A stretch of 64,000 nt of DNA from Pontibacter cellulosilyticus (GCF_014306105.1 NZ_JACRVF010000001.1:248001-312000); one strand, 5' to 3'; shown: positions 34,277 through 44,952, counted from the stretch's first letter. Made by a program: numbers and translations. The notes: generated from the letters alone by a model not told the origin.

Positions 34277-35404
34277 TTATCTGATCATGTTGCTGATCAT
34301 ATCAAGAAGCTTTGGCTCTTCCTCATCCCAAAAAATATCTTTAGGTGTGTTTTTAGTATAAAACTGCTGCTGCCTTAACTGTTTAACCAACTCAGCGGCA
34401 TTTATACTTTCAAAAGCTACGGACAGCCCTGCCTGATGCTGTTGTACTATACCTTGCCACAAGGGGTTTTGCGATATCAGAATTATGAGCCCGTGAGCCA
34501 TGTATTCATAAAGTTTGGTAGGTATGCAGTTTGCTGTGCTTTGGTTCGGCCGGTAAGGGAGCAAGCCGATCGTACTTTGCTGCATTTCCCGGATAATGTC
34601 GGTGTGCGGTACTAAGGTAGTCCCCCCAATAATGCTGATATAACTTTTGCCTTTGGTAGCCTCCTGTACTTTTTGCCAGGTATGGCTATTGGAGCAATAT
34701 CCTATAATAGTTAGTGTAGTATTCTTATCTAAAGTATAGAGCCTGTCTGCTAACGCAATTGCTTCCAGTATGCCATATTCCTCAGAAATGCTGCCCGAGT
34801 ACAGAAGTCGAAGTTGTTTGTCTGGTAAGCTAACCGGGGTGTTAGGTAAAGTATAATCCGGCTGGCGCTTATACTTGTTCTCTAGTATGATGAAGCGGTC
34901 CTTCAAAAAGGTTAATTCGTTGGCGTAGCACCGCTCGGCAAGTATAAAGCTGGATACTGACGGGGTAGAAAACCGTTCTATACTTTCAACTCCGAAGGCG
35001 AGCAGCTGTTTTACGAGTGCCGCGTAGTTGAACTGGCTGCGCAGATTCAAAGCATAATTTTCCTGCACATCATACACAAGCTTTGCTTTATACTTACGGC
35101 AGTACAAAAGGCTTGTAAGCAACAACTCATGCGTGCACACAATAACAATAGCTGGCTTAACTGACAGCAGCAGGCGGTAATAATCGAATTGTGCTGTAAA
35201 CCTGCCAACACTTAGCCGCTTGAATTTAAAGATTGGGTGAAAGGTGATGTTGGTAGGAGCAGACGCAGGCACTGGAGCTGAAAATCCACAGATATGTACC
35301 TGTGTATTTGGTATTTTGCTGATTGACAAACCCAGCTTTTCATACATGCGGGTATCATTAATGGGCTTTAGCAGCGAGGCGAGCAGAATTCTCTTTTCAG
35401 ACAT
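34277..35404 (-). CDS. Glycosyltransferase (GT4-like)
   Basis: A 375-residue GT-B fold protein. The C-terminal half has RLLYSGSISEEYGILEAI, LTIIGYCSN and the donor-site segment GLLPYRPNQSTANCIPTKLYEYMAHG, typical of family 4-like glycosyltransferases. The N-terminal half has VHICGFSAP and VIVCTHELLL. There is no signal peptide. It would transfer a nucleotide-activated sugar to a lipid, protein or glycan. The acceptor is unknown. It stands alone upstream of fabH, without a polysaccharide cluster, and is divergent from dapD. Confidence 0.82.
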   Translation of the reverse strand: MSEKRILLASLLKPINDTRMYEKLGLSISKIPNTQVHICGFSAPVPASAPTNITFHPIFKFKRLSVGRFTAQFDYYRLLLSVKPAIVIVCTHELLLTSLLYCRKYKAKLVYDVQENYALNLRSQFNYAALVKQLLAFGVESIERFSTPSVSSFILAERCYANELTFLKDRFIILENKYKRQPDYTLPNTPVSLPDKQLRLLYSGSISEEYGILEAIALADRLYTLDKNTTLTIIGYCSNSHTWQKVQEATKGKSYISIIGGTTLVPHTDIIREMQQSTIGLLPYRPNQSTANCIPTKLYEYMAHGLIILISQNPLWQGIVQQHQAGLSVAFESINAAELVKQLRQQQFYTKNTPKDIFWDEEEPKLLDMISNMIR

Positions 35405-35454
35405 CGTCTAAATTTAATACTTTTACGCATTAATCTTACTTAACAAATTTTTAG

Positions 35455-36267
35455 ATGGCGCTAAGAGATATTATAGAGCAGGCATGGGATAACCGCGAAC
35501 TGTTGCAGGAGAGCAACACAGTAGAGGCAATCCGTGCTGTAATAGAAGAACTGGACAAAGGTACTTTGCGTGTAGCAGAACCAAACGGCGACGATTGGCA
35601 GGTAAACGAGTGGGTGAAGAAAGCGGTGTTGATGTACTTCCCAATTCAGTCCATGAAAACGATTGAGGTTGGTCCGTTTGAGTTTCACGATAAGATTGCC
35701 TTGAAGCGCAACTATGAGCAGCTTGGTGTGCGTGTAGTACCTCACGCGGTGGCGCGATACGGTGCTTACCTTGCCAAAGGTGTGATCATGATGCCTTCTT
35801 ACGTGAACATCGGAGCCTATGTAGATTCTGGTACAATGGTAGATACCTGGGCTACTGTAGGCAGCTGTGCGCAGGTTGGTAAAAATGTGCACCTGAGCGG
35901 TGGTGTTGGTCTTGGTGGGGTGCTTGAGCCGGTTCAGGCTGCTCCGGTTATCATCGAGGACGGTGCCTTTATCGGATCCAGATCTATACTTGTAGAAGGT
36001 TGCCGCATTGGCAAAGAAGCTGTGATTGGTGCAGGAGTTACAATTACAGGTAGCTCCAAGATCATCGACGTTACCGGCAGTGAGCAGAAAATCTATAATG
36101 GCTACGTACCTCCGCGTTCAGTGGTAATTCCTGGCTCATATACTAAAAAATTCCCTGCTGGTGATTTTCAGGTGCCATGCGCTTTGATCATCGGTCAGCG
36201 TAAAGAGAGTACGGACCTGAAGACATCGCTAAACGACGCGCTTCGCGATAACGCTGTTGCTGTATAA
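35455..36267 (+). CDS. dapD: 2,3,4,5-tetrahydropyridine-2,6-dicarboxylate N-succinyltransferase
   Basis: A 270-residue left-handed beta-helix enzyme with hexapeptide repeats (VNIGAYVDSGTMVDTWATVG, then GAFIGSRSILVEGCRIG). The N-terminal helical part (RDIIEQAWDNRELL) and the C-terminal AVDLK-like end are as in DapD. It uses succinyl-CoA in lysine and meso-diaminopimelate synthesis for peptidoglycan. Full length. A strong terminator follows 50 nt downstream. Confidence 0.95.
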   Translation: MALRDIIEQAWDNRELLQESNTVEAIRAVIEELDKGTLRVAEPNGDDWQVNEWVKKAVLMYFPIQSMKTIEVGPFEFHDKIALKRNYEQLGVRVVPHAVARYGAYLAKGVIMMPSYVNIGAYVDSGTMVDTWATVGSCAQVGKNVHLSGGVGLGGVLEPVQAAPVIIEDGAFIGSRSILVEGCRIGKEAVIGAGVTITGSSKIIDVTGSEQKIYNGYVPPRSVVIPGSYTKKFPAGDFQVPCALIIGQRKESTDLKTSLNDALRDNAVAV

Positions 36268-36317
36268 TTAATCTGCGGAAATTGCTGATTATTATACTTC
36301 AGCAGTTTTCAAGGTAT

Positions 36318-36360
36318 AAAAGTGCCTCTGTCGGTAGTTTTGGCAGAGGCACTTTTATTT
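36318..36360 (+). terminator. Rho-independent terminator of dapD
   Basis: The stem AAAAGTGCCTCTG (36318-36330) pairs with CAGAGGCACTTTT (36344-36356), followed by ATTT. It has a 13-nt loop. Confidence 0.85.
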
Positions 36361-36484
36361 TACCTGACCTCGCAGTGTTTACAGAACCTGTGTGCGTCTT
36401 ACAGTTTTTGAGATTAACCATTATTTGCACAAAACGACAACTAGTAGCTCACAGGAACTGTGCATGCTGTTAGGTATAAAGTAT

Positions 36485-36516
36485 AAAGCCCCTGCCGTTG
36501 ATACGGCAGGGGCTTT
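36485..36516 (-). terminator. Terminator of the hbd-VOC operon
   Basis: AAAGCCCCTGCCGT (36485-36498) and its perfect complement (36503-36516) enclose a 4-nt loop, 20 nt past the VOC gene stop. On the minus strand the stem ends in TTTATACTTTAT, so termination of hbd-VOC is the main role. Confidence 0.85.
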
Positions 36517-36535
36517 AGTTAAAGAGATATCTAAA

Positions 36536-36925
36536 CTACTCCCGTGAGTGCAGTGCAATGCGGTTGCCTTCAGAATCCAGGAAGAGGGCCATGTAGCCTA
36601 TGTCTTCAGCAATTAGTGTTTTATGCTGCAATACTTTGCCACCGGCAGGTTCTATGTTGGCTAATTCATTTGCCAGATTGCCGGAAGGAGAGGTAAAGTA
36701 TACGAGCACACCATCTGTACTTGGTTTGTACCACTCTTTGTGGTGGATCAGCGTACCGGCTGCGCCCTTGCCTTCTTCATCCGACGGAAACCAGGCCATT
36801 TCCAGTTCACCCATCGGGTGGTGCTCCATCTTAAAGCCAAACACTTCTTCGTAGAATTTAATAGCACGCTGCAAGTCGTTGGCAGGAATCTCAAACCAAC
36901 CTACTACATTGTTTTGCTGGTTCAT
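36536..36925 (-). CDS. VOC-family (glyoxalase/bleomycin resistance-like) protein
   Basis: About 129 residues from ATG 36925 (MNQQNNVVGWFEIPAND), one nucleotide after the hbd stop. An upstream in-frame ATG overlaps hbd and is not preferred. The VOC fold shows as GWFEIPANDLQRAIKFYEEVF, MAWFPSDE, and the late LFLDSEGNRIALHS. The family binds a metal and includes lyases, dioxygenases and resistance proteins. The substrate is unknown. It is co-transcribed with hbd. Confidence 0.85.
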   Translation of the reverse strand: MNQQNNVVGWFEIPANDLQRAIKFYEEVFGFKMEHHPMGELEMAWFPSDEEGKGAAGTLIHHKEWYKPSTDGVLVYFTSPSGNLANELANIEPAGGKVLQHKTLIAEDIGYMALFLDSEGNRIALHSRE

Positions 36926-36926
36926 A

Positions 36927-37832
36927 CTATTGCACGAACTGCTGCTTCTTAAAACGATCGGCAACGATCAACTCTCTGGTGCCATGCGTCCAGGAGTAAA
37001 AGCCTTGTCCGGATTTGACCCCTTTGTGGCCAGCCTGCACCATATTAACCAATAAAGGGCATGGTGCATACTTAGGATTGCCAAAACCATCGTGCAATAC
37101 ATTCAGGATTGACAGACAAACATCCAGGCCAATGAAATCGGCAAGCTGAAGCGGACCCATCGGGTGAGCCATACCTAGCTTCATGATTGTGTCTATTTCC
37201 TCAACACCTGCCACGCTCTCATAAAGGCTATAAATAGCTTCGTTGATCATCGGCATCAGGATGCGGTTTGCAATAAAACCTGGGTAGTCGTTGCACTCTG
37301 TAGGCACTTTGCCTAGCTGCAAAGAGATATCCATGATCTCACGTGTTACAGCATCTGAAGTAGAGTAGCCACGGATAATCTCCACCAATTTCATTACTGG
37401 CACCGGGTTCATAAAGTGCATGCCTATCACCTTGTCTGGACGGTCAGTAACAGAGGCAATTTTTGTGATAGAGATAGAGGAGGTGTTAGAGGCAAGTATG
37501 GCTTCTGGTTTTGCGAAGGTGCTCAGGTCGCGGAAGATCTTCAGTTTAAGGTCTACGTTTTCTGTGGCGGCTTCTACTACCAGGTCAACGTCCTGCACGC
37601 CTTCCTGCATGCTGGTAAAAGTGGTGATGTTCTTTAGGGTATGCGCCTTCTGCTCTTCAGTCAGGTTGCCTTTTGCTACAATGCGATCCAGGTTCTTGGC
37701 GATAGTGCCTAAAGCTTTCTGAAGCGCCTCCTCCGAAATATCTACAAGAGACACCTGAAAACCATTCTGGGCAAAAACATGGGCTATGCCATTTCCCATT
37801 GTGCCGGAACCAATAACTGCTACTTTTTTCAT
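36927..37832 (-). CDS. hbd: 3-hydroxybutyryl/3-hydroxyacyl-CoA dehydrogenase
   Basis: A 301-residue enzyme. The NAD(H) Rossmann motif is GSGTMGNGIAHVFAQNG. ASNTSSISIT and the catalytic HFMNPVPVMKLVEII follow, then the C-terminal domain with PGFIANRILMPMINEA. It interconverts 3-hydroxyacyl-CoA and 3-ketoacyl-CoA, in butyrate or PHB metabolism or beta-oxidation. It is single-domain and not fused to a hydratase. It is the first gene of a two-gene operon with the VOC gene. Confidence 0.93.
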   Translation of the reverse strand: MKKVAVIGSGTMGNGIAHVFAQNGFQVSLVDISEEALQKALGTIAKNLDRIVAKGNLTEEQKAHTLKNITTFTSMQEGVQDVDLVVEAATENVDLKLKIFRDLSTFAKPEAILASNTSSISITKIASVTDRPDKVIGMHFMNPVPVMKLVEIIRGYSTSDAVTREIMDISLQLGKVPTECNDYPGFIANRILMPMINEAIYSLYESVAGVEEIDTIMKLGMAHPMGPLQLADFIGLDVCLSILNVLHDGFGNPKYAPCPLLVNMVQAGHKGVKSGQGFYSWTHGTRELIVADRFKKQQFVQ

Positions 37833-38269
37833 ATGTGGGTTAATGAGTTTTAAGATTTATATATACAAAAATACTATAAATAAAGATAAATCAGACTTCT
37901 GTACCTGCTGGTATTGGAAGACTTCAATTATTGTGCTATGCCTTGATGTTGATATGTAACATGATTTAGAAGGGAATAAGATTTTTGACTAATTAGAAAA
38001 GTATAAACTAGAGCAATTGTTTTTGCCTGTTGAATCTTTGCTAATGCAGTTTAAGCCATGATTAGGCTGTTTGTTTAACTATCTTTTATTTGAGCAAGAG
38101 GGGAGAATACAAAACAAAAATATCAAGCTATTCTAATCTTTTTATAGCAGGGTGCGTAAAAGCTAGAAGCAAAAAAATACAAATGTAGATTTTGTAACAC
38201 ATAGCGTACATTGTTAGTATGCAGGAAAGCAAAACAGACATTTGTAATCTGGAACAAGACAAAAAAACT
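37833..38269. other. AT-rich intergenic region upstream of tandem small membrane genes
   Basis: This 437-nt stretch separates hbd from the first small membrane gene. It is AT-rich with no open frame of coding character, no tRNA and no strong hairpin. It should contain the divergent promoters of both units. An in-frame ATG at 38219 precedes the preferred start at 38270. Confidence 0.6.
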
Positions 38270-38422
38270 ATGGGAAATTTATTGTATATAATCGCTGTCG
38301 TGCTGATTATTTTCTGGCTGATCGGCTTCCTGGGATTCCCGGATGCTGTAGGCGGTATAATCCACGTGTTACTGGTTTTGGCCGTTATCGCCGTATTGTT
38401 ACGTTTGATACGCGGAGCTTAA
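38270..38422 (+). CDS. Small lmo0937-family membrane protein, copy 1
   Basis: A 50-residue protein from ATG 38270: MGNLLYIIAVVLIIFWLIGF, a short GFPDAVGG turn and a second helix ending LLRLIRGA. This is the lmo0937-type small membrane protein family. I chose 38270 because the second copy begins with the identical MGNLLYIIAVV; the upstream ATG at 38219 would add 17 charged residues. The function is unknown; stress-related expression is reported for relatives. Confidence 0.85.
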   Translation: MGNLLYIIAVVLIIFWLIGFLGFPDAVGGIIHVLLVLAVIAVLLRLIRGA

Positions 38423-38491
38423 CCTGTTCAATTAAAATTCGTTATAAAGAATATTATTGTTAATTAAAGAACTCACTAAACAAATAAAACT

Positions 38492-38641
38492 ATGGGAAAT
38501 TTATTGTATATAATTGCTGTAGTACTCGTAATCTTCTGGTTGATCGGTTTCTTAGGATTCCCTGATGCAGTAGGTGGTTTAATTCACATCTTACTTGTGA
38601 TTGCCATTATCGTGGTACTGTTACGACTCATACGAGGCTAA
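38492..38641 (+). CDS. Small lmo0937-family membrane protein, copy 2
   Basis: A 49-residue paralogue of the preceding gene, with about seven conservative Ile/Val/Leu changes and a missing final Ala. It begins MGNLLYIIAVVLVIFW and ends LLRLIRG. The two coding sequences differ at many third positions, so the duplication is not recent. They are separated by 69 nt on the same strand. A strong terminator follows. Confidence 0.85.
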   Translation: MGNLLYIIAVVLVIFWLIGFLGFPDAVGGLIHILLVIAIIVVLLRLIRG

Positions 38642-38670
38642 CGCTCAAAGCTTAGCTTGTAAATAGAGAA

Positions 38671-38706
38671 AAAAAAGGGGCTGCCATTTATGGCAGCCCC
38701 TTTTTT
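38671..38706. terminator. Bidirectional terminator
   Basis: AAAAAAGGGGCTGCCA (38671-38686) and its perfect complement (38691-38706) surround a 4-nt TTTA loop, with A-tract and T-tract flanks. It sits between convergent genes and can serve both. Confidence 0.9.
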
Positions 38707-38711
38707 ATACT

Positions 38712-39389
38712 TTACTTCCTGAACGGAATATTAAAACCTGCCCGAATGACGGGATTTGAGTACGGCGAATCTGTATCATTGAAGTTGTATAGCAGAAGCA
38801 GATCAAAGGAGGCTCTGCCGGCACTTTGCCTGTAGCCTACCCCAGCTAATGGCGTATACACAATCCTACGACTCAACTCAAATGAGCCATTGGTGGTTCG
38901 CCAGTAGTTCTCGTGGCTTAGCACCTCATACTCTGCATGCACCAGCAACGATCCGTCGTTTACGATACCACCTAAAACCTCATGCTGGGCAAATACCTTC
39001 CCCCCGAAGTTCTGGAAAGTCTGACCACCGGACCTGATGAAATGATATACAATGCCAGGACCAACGCTAAACTTAGGCGTTATTTTATACCCAAGTATAG
39101 GCAGCAGCGAAATATTGGTATAGTTGCCAAACTGTAGTCCAAAGCTGCCGCCAAAGTATAGACGGTCCAGAAATTCTAATTCTTCCTGCTGTACTGCTTC
39201 CTGCGGTATTTGCACAACCACAGGCTTTTCCTTCGTTTTAGGCTTATTCTCCTGCACAGGAGTAGGAGGGCCGGTCGGCAGTTCAGGCTTGCGGTAAACA
39301 GTATCAGGTATTTGTGAAAAGGCAGGTATGCTGGTTAAAAGCATAAGCAGTAAACTCAGCATACCTGCTACTGTGGTGTGTTTCTTCAT
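38712..39389 (-). CDS. Hypothetical exported outer-membrane-type protein
   Basis: A 225-residue protein with a clear signal peptide (MKKHTTVAGMLSLLLMLL, cleavage after IPAFS). A Pro/Lys-rich linker follows, then about 150 residues of alternating strands (FGGSFGLQFGNYTNISLLPI, KFSVGPGIVYHF, ending AGFNIPFRK). The pattern of aromatic-ended beta strands suggests an outer-membrane beta-barrel. The specific family is not recognised. Confidence 0.65.
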   Translation of the reverse strand: MKKHTTVAGMLSLLLMLLTSIPAFSQIPDTVYRKPELPTGPPTPVQENKPKTKEKPVVVQIPQEAVQQEELEFLDRLYFGGSFGLQFGNYTNISLLPILGYKITPKFSVGPGIVYHFIRSGGQTFQNFGGKVFAQHEVLGGIVNDGSLLVHAEYEVLSHENYWRTTNGSFELSRRIVYTPLAGVGYRQSAGRASFDLLLLYNFNDTDSPYSNPVIRAGFNIPFRK

Positions 39390-39416
39390 CTTAAAGTATA
39401 AGCTTTAGCCAGGAAA

Positions 39417-41379
<1,963 letters not shown>

Positions 41380-41850
41380 ATGGCATATAAGAATGTAAGC
41401 TATCAGAGTGTAGCAATTAAGTATGGTATCATTGTAGGAATTGTTCATATTGTGTACTTCCTGCTCATGTGGGCATTAGGATTACAAGAAATTGTAGAGC
41501 TATCTTTCTTTAGTGCCGTATTTCTCATCGTAGGTATTATAGTTGCTATATCAAGATTTAAAAAGATTCGTGATGGCAAAATTCAATATTTTCAGGGCTT
41601 AGGTATAGGTGCTACTACTGGTGCCGTTTCTTCTATTATACTAGCCATTTTCCTGATGATTTTTGTTAGCACTGTGGGGCAGGAATATCTGTATTCTCTT
41701 CAGACTAGCTATCTGTTCCCGGAAAGTTTGTCGAAGCTGTCCCTCTTTTTGACTACTATAGTGTATGGTACAATACCTGGCTTGTTCATTGCCTTTATTG
41801 CGATGCAGTGGTTTAAACGCCCTGACCATACTATGCCTGAGAGAATATAA
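41380..41850 (+). CDS. DUF4199 membrane protein, copy 1
   Basis: A 156-residue integral membrane protein with four hydrophobic helices. The pattern is typical of DUF4199: a first helix following a KYGII segment, VGIIVAISRFKKIRDGKIQYF, then a GLGIGATTGAVSSI helix, and an end FIAMQWFKRPDH. The function is unknown. The paralogue starts 35 nt downstream, so the two form an operon and could heterodimerise. Confidence 0.8.
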   Translation: MAYKNVSYQSVAIKYGIIVGIVHIVYFLLMWALGLQEIVELSFFSAVFLIVGIIVAISRFKKIRDGKIQYFQGLGIGATTGAVSSIILAIFLMIFVSTVGQEYLYSLQTSYLFPESLSKLSLFLTTIVYGTIPGLFIAFIAMQWFKRPDHTMPERI

Positions 41851-41885
41851 GTATAAGAGACATAGAGCACCCTTAAACTATTGCT

Positions 41886-42344
41886 ATGGAAAAAATAGGC
41901 CTCAAGTACGGCTTGCTTACTGCCATTGGCTTGGCAGTGTACTTTGTATTAATGCGACTAGTGGGCCTTTCTCACATCATTGAGCTCCGCTTTCTGAATG
42001 GTATTATCATGGCTATAGGAGTAACGATGGCAATCAGGGCTTACAAGATAAAAGTAAGAGGTAACATCGGTTATTTTAGCGGATTCGGTGTGGGTGCTAT
42101 CACAGCCATAGTTGGCACTACGCTGTTTGCGGCGCTTATGCTGCTTTACATTAAATTAGGAGGCGGTTCTCTTATAGAAACTCTTTCTGCAGAACGTTAC
42201 TTTGGAGAACGGGTGCAATCGACGCCTGGTATTGTAGTTTTCTCGGTGTTGATGCTGGAGGGTGTTATATCCGGGGTTATGATCGCTTTTATTGCAATGC
42301 AGTATTTTAAGCAGAAAGATCACAAAGTACCAAACAGCCCATGA
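41886..42344 (+). CDS. DUF4199 membrane protein, copy 2
   Basis: A 152-residue paralogue of the preceding gene with the same four-helix layout: KYGLLTAIGLAVYFVLM, AIRAYKIKVRGNIGYFSGF and an end IAFIAMQYFKQKDHK. The shared FIAMQxFK(R/Q)xDH end shows descent from a tandem duplication. No catalytic motif is seen. A perfect 23-bp hairpin follows 16 nt after the stop. Confidence 0.8.
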   Translation: MEKIGLKYGLLTAIGLAVYFVLMRLVGLSHIIELRFLNGIIMAIGVTMAIRAYKIKVRGNIGYFSGFGVGAITAIVGTTLFAALMLLYIKLGGGSLIETLSAERYFGERVQSTPGIVVFSVLMLEGVISGVMIAFIAMQYFKQKDHKVPNSP

Positions 42345-42360
42345 TAAAGGTATGTTCTGA

Positions 42361-42410
42361 CAAAATAAAAGAGGCCCAGCCAATTTTTTGGCTGGGCCTC
42401 TTTTATTTTG
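42361..42410. terminator. Bidirectional terminator, 23-bp perfect stem
   Basis: Positions 42361-42383 and 42388-42410 are perfect reverse complements around a TTTT loop, with GAGGCCCAGCC as the GC core and AAAATAAAA/TTTTATTTT flanks. It serves the DUF4199 pair and the opposing small gene. Confidence 0.92.
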
Positions 42411-42420
42411 CTTCTTTGTT

Positions 42421-42654
42421 TTAACCCACAATGTGGTCGGGGCGCTGAATTATTTGTACAACTATCTCATGTAAATCACCTTCTTTATCTTCTAATTTAT
42501 AAATCACCATTGGGTTATCTGCATCATGGATAGATTTTGTACTTACTACGCGCTCTCCTTCGTTAAGCTTATCTTCCAGTTGGGGGGTTAAGTCTTTAAA
42601 TGCTTTCGCAAAGTCAACTTCCAATTTGCTGGGGTTATAGTATGTTGTTCTCAT
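42421..42654 (-). CDS. Small hypothetical protein
   Basis: A 77-residue soluble protein (MRTTYYNPSKLEVDFAKAF, then VIYKLEDKEGDLHEIVVQII). It looks like a small alpha/beta domain. No family is recognised, and there is no signal peptide. It is bounded by the strong terminator, so it is a separate transcription unit. Confidence 0.6.
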   Translation of the reverse strand: MRTTYYNPSKLEVDFAKAFKDLTPQLEDKLNEGERVVSTKSIHDADNPMVIYKLEDKEGDLHEIVVQIIQRPDHIVG

Positions 42655-42977
42655 GAGACTCTATCGTTTGGCAAAACCAAGTATAATTTTAGGCTTTGCG
42701 GTTATACTTATAAAAATACTATTTAACATAGTCTAATATTTTATACCCCTGCATAGTCCAAGGGTTTCATATAAATTGTATTTGAGCCATATTCTTGATT
42801 GCGTTAAAGTATGTATGCTAAAAGTATAACAAATATCTATTGTACTATATTTTTGTAGTATTGGAAAAGTATAAAAATAATCTGTAAAATACCAAACCAA
42901 CTTTTTGTTTTGTCGTTTTAACTACAGGATACCTTAGAGCAGATTGGCCGCAGGGGAGAATAAAAAAATAAGTAAAT
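42655..42977. other. AT-rich intergenic region
   Basis: A 323-nt divergent promoter region. It contains several AAGTATA copies (for example at 42680, 42822 and 42868) and no coding frame or strong hairpin. Confidence 0.6.
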
Positions 42978-43376
42978 ATGAAAAGGATTTTACTTTTAGC
43001 TTTTGCAATTGGTATGTGCACTACAGCAAGCGCACAGCTAATAAAGATTAACGAAGATGCCTATTTAGATAAGAAGGTGTTGGAGGTGAAAGTAGAGGGT
43101 GCCGACATGATCGCCATGGATCTGCAAAACGAACTTAACCTATCTAAAGAGCAATATGAGCAGGTAGTGCAGCTAAACCAAATGCGTTTTAAACAAATAG
43201 AGGAGGCGGAGAAGACGCACCAGCAGGATGAGCTTCTTCGATCTAAAACCATCTATGCCATCAACCTTGAAACAGACAAGGCATTGGGGGCTTTGCTAGA
43301 CCCAAAGCAAATGAGACTGTACCTGGAGATGGAAAGTAAACAAACACGGTTTGTAAGCGACAATGCAAAAGACTAA
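42978..43376 (+). CDS. Hypothetical secreted protein
   Basis: A 132-residue protein with a signal peptide (MKRILLLAFAIGMCTTASAQ). The mature part is helical and Gln/Glu-rich (LNLSKEQYEQVVQLNQMRF), resembling small periplasmic helical proteins that follow Spy-like LTxxQ patterns. A Spy/CpxP-like role is suggested only by this resemblance. A strong hairpin begins 5 nt after the stop. Confidence 0.65.
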   Translation: MKRILLLAFAIGMCTTASAQLIKINEDAYLDKKVLEVKVEGADMIAMDLQNELNLSKEQYEQVVQLNQMRFKQIEEAEKTHQQDELLRSKTIYAINLETDKALGALLDPKQMRLYLEMESKQTRFVSDNAKD

Positions 43377-43380
43377 TTAA

Positions 43381-43432
43381 CCGCTATAACAGAAAGGCCC
43401 GAGTATCATCTCGGGCCTTTCTGTTATAGCGG
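43381..43432. terminator. Bidirectional terminator overlapping a stop codon
   Basis: Perfect 23-nt arms (43381-43403 and 43410-43432, core AGAAAGGCCCGAG) flank a 6-nt loop, then GTTTTTAT. The right arm covers the stop codon of the minus-strand gene ending at 43424. Confidence 0.92.
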
Positions 43433-43807
43433 GTTTTTATAGGTTACTTCCGAAACTTTGCCAGTGGGGTTTATGCGCACCTCCACCCAGTTAGCTTCAG
43501 ACATTTTGCGGCGCTCCTGACATTGTGTGCCGGATTCCAGGTAATAATAGTAGATACGTTGATTGCGCTCCAGCAAACTCTCGCTATCTGGCTTGCCCAG
43601 CAGGTTGCGTACCACATATTCTTTCTTGCCGTATAGTTCTCTCCGTATTTTTTCAAACTCTCCGGTCATGCTTTGGCGTTTTCCGTTACAAGCATAGCGG
43701 TCATTCTTCCAGGTCTCGCTGTCAAAGCCTTTTAAACTGTCAGGCACACCGCAGGCTGCTAGCTGCAGGCAAAACAATAAACATAGGGGTACTAATCGTT
43801 TTATCAT
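43424..43807 (-). CDS. Hypothetical lipoprotein (SmpA/OmlA-like length)
   Basis: About 127 residues from ATG 43807 (MIKRLVPLCLLFCLQLAAC); the ATG at 43846 would add 13 residues before the signal. The lipobox is LQLAAC. The mature part has a GKKEYVVRNLLGKPD segment, then IYYYYLESGTQC and VEVRINPTGKVSEVTY. This helix-then-strands order recalls the SmpA/OmlA/BamE type of small lipoprotein, a similarity I regard as weak. Its stop lies inside the terminator hairpin. Confidence 0.6.
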   Translation of the reverse strand: MIKRLVPLCLLFCLQLAACGVPDSLKGFDSETWKNDRYACNGKRQSMTGEFEKIRRELYGKKEYVVRNLLGKPDSESLLERNQRIYYYYLESGTQCQERRKMSEANWVEVRINPTGKVSEVTYKNPL

Positions 43808-44061
43808 AACAACACTAAGTTTAACTGCTAAATAACCGCGTGGCAAAGGTACATGTTTATCTCAAACAAACCGATTCTGTCTATCTTTAGCAGGTGATGC
43901 TACCAAACGCCTCTAAACAAGTTGCTTATGCCTTGATGTAAGTATAAAAATGTCCGGAATAAAAGAAAGAATTTACACGAATTACACCTTAACCGGAACA
44001 ATTTGTACTCTTTTACCTGTTGGTTTTATGATTGCGTAAACCTAAAGCTTAATAAATATCT

Positions 44062-44874
44062 ATGTTAAGAATTGCTCTTACTTCTTTAGCCCTCGGATTA
44101 TTATCATTTACAGCACCTATTTCTCCAGCAGCAGAAAATTCACCTGAAATATCAACCTCACTAAATAAAGCCGCAAACCGTAATGGTTCTACCTTATCTT
44201 TTAGCGAAAAGGTAATGGCGTTTGACGCGCATGTGCAAGGTGTTTATCAGCAGGCTGGTTTAAAGGAGAAGGGTTTGTCTTATGAGGTGTTCCGAAATGC
44301 ATATGTAGGTTTTCAGAACTTCAAGAACAAAAAATTAGCATCAGCCTCCAACTCTATACTTACAGTTGTCGATTTTACAAAGCCAAGCAGCAATAAGCGC
44401 ATGTGGATTATCGACCTGAAGTCTAAAAAAGTTTTATTTAATACGTTGGTGGCGCACGGACGCAATACTGGAAACGTAACAGCAGATAAATTTTCTAACC
44501 AGCCTAACTCTTATATGAGCAGCGTAGGTTTCTATTTAACAGATGCTACTTATTATGGCAAGCATGGCCTATCATTAAGGCTATCGGGCATGGACAAGGA
44601 GTATAACTCAAACGCTATGACGCGTGCTATAGTAGTACATGGAGCTGATTATGCTACCGAAGCTTTTATAAAGCAGAATGGCCGCCTGGGCCGCAGCTTG
44701 GGATGCCCGGCTGTACCAAGGGAAATTTCAAAAGATGTGATTGAGACCATTAAGAATAAGACAGTAATGTACATCCATGGAAATGAAAAAAACTACTCTT
44801 CTAATTATTTAGATCAGGAAGCTGCTATAAATGCTTTTGCAGCGAATGACCTGGACGATCTGGTTACTGTATAG
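44062..44874 (+). CDS. Murein L,D-transpeptidase-like catalytic protein
   Basis: A 270-residue exported protein with an N-terminal signal (MLRIALTSLALGLLSFTAP). The catalytic domain at 85-240 has VVDFTKPSSNKRMWIIDL, a HGRNTGN segment and the active-site cysteine in GRSLGCPAVPR, with a histidine in VVHGADYA. It would act on peptidoglycan crossbridges in the periplasm. It matches the L,D-transpeptidase catalytic domain family common in Bacteroidota rather than classic YkuD. A terminator follows. Confidence 0.87.
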   Translation: MLRIALTSLALGLLSFTAPISPAAENSPEISTSLNKAANRNGSTLSFSEKVMAFDAHVQGVYQQAGLKEKGLSYEVFRNAYVGFQNFKNKKLASASNSILTVVDFTKPSSNKRMWIIDLKSKKVLFNTLVAHGRNTGNVTADKFSNQPNSYMSSVGFYLTDATYYGKHGLSLRLSGMDKEYNSNAMTRAIVVHGADYATEAFIKQNGRLGRSLGCPAVPREISKDVIETIKNKTVMYIHGNEKNYSSNYLDQEAAINAFAANDLDDLVTV

Positions 44875-44902
44875 AATAAAATAGAATAAACTTATGTATA
44901 TG

Positions 44903-44940
44903 AAAAGTCCCTTTGGCTAATACCAAAGGGACTTTTTTTA
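44903..44940 (+). terminator. Terminator of the L,D-transpeptidase gene
   Basis: AAAAGTCCCTTTGG (44903-44916) pairs with CCAAAGGGACTTTT (44923-44936) around a 6-nt loop, followed by a T-run. Confidence 0.9.
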
Positions 44941-44952
44941 TTTATTACCTGC

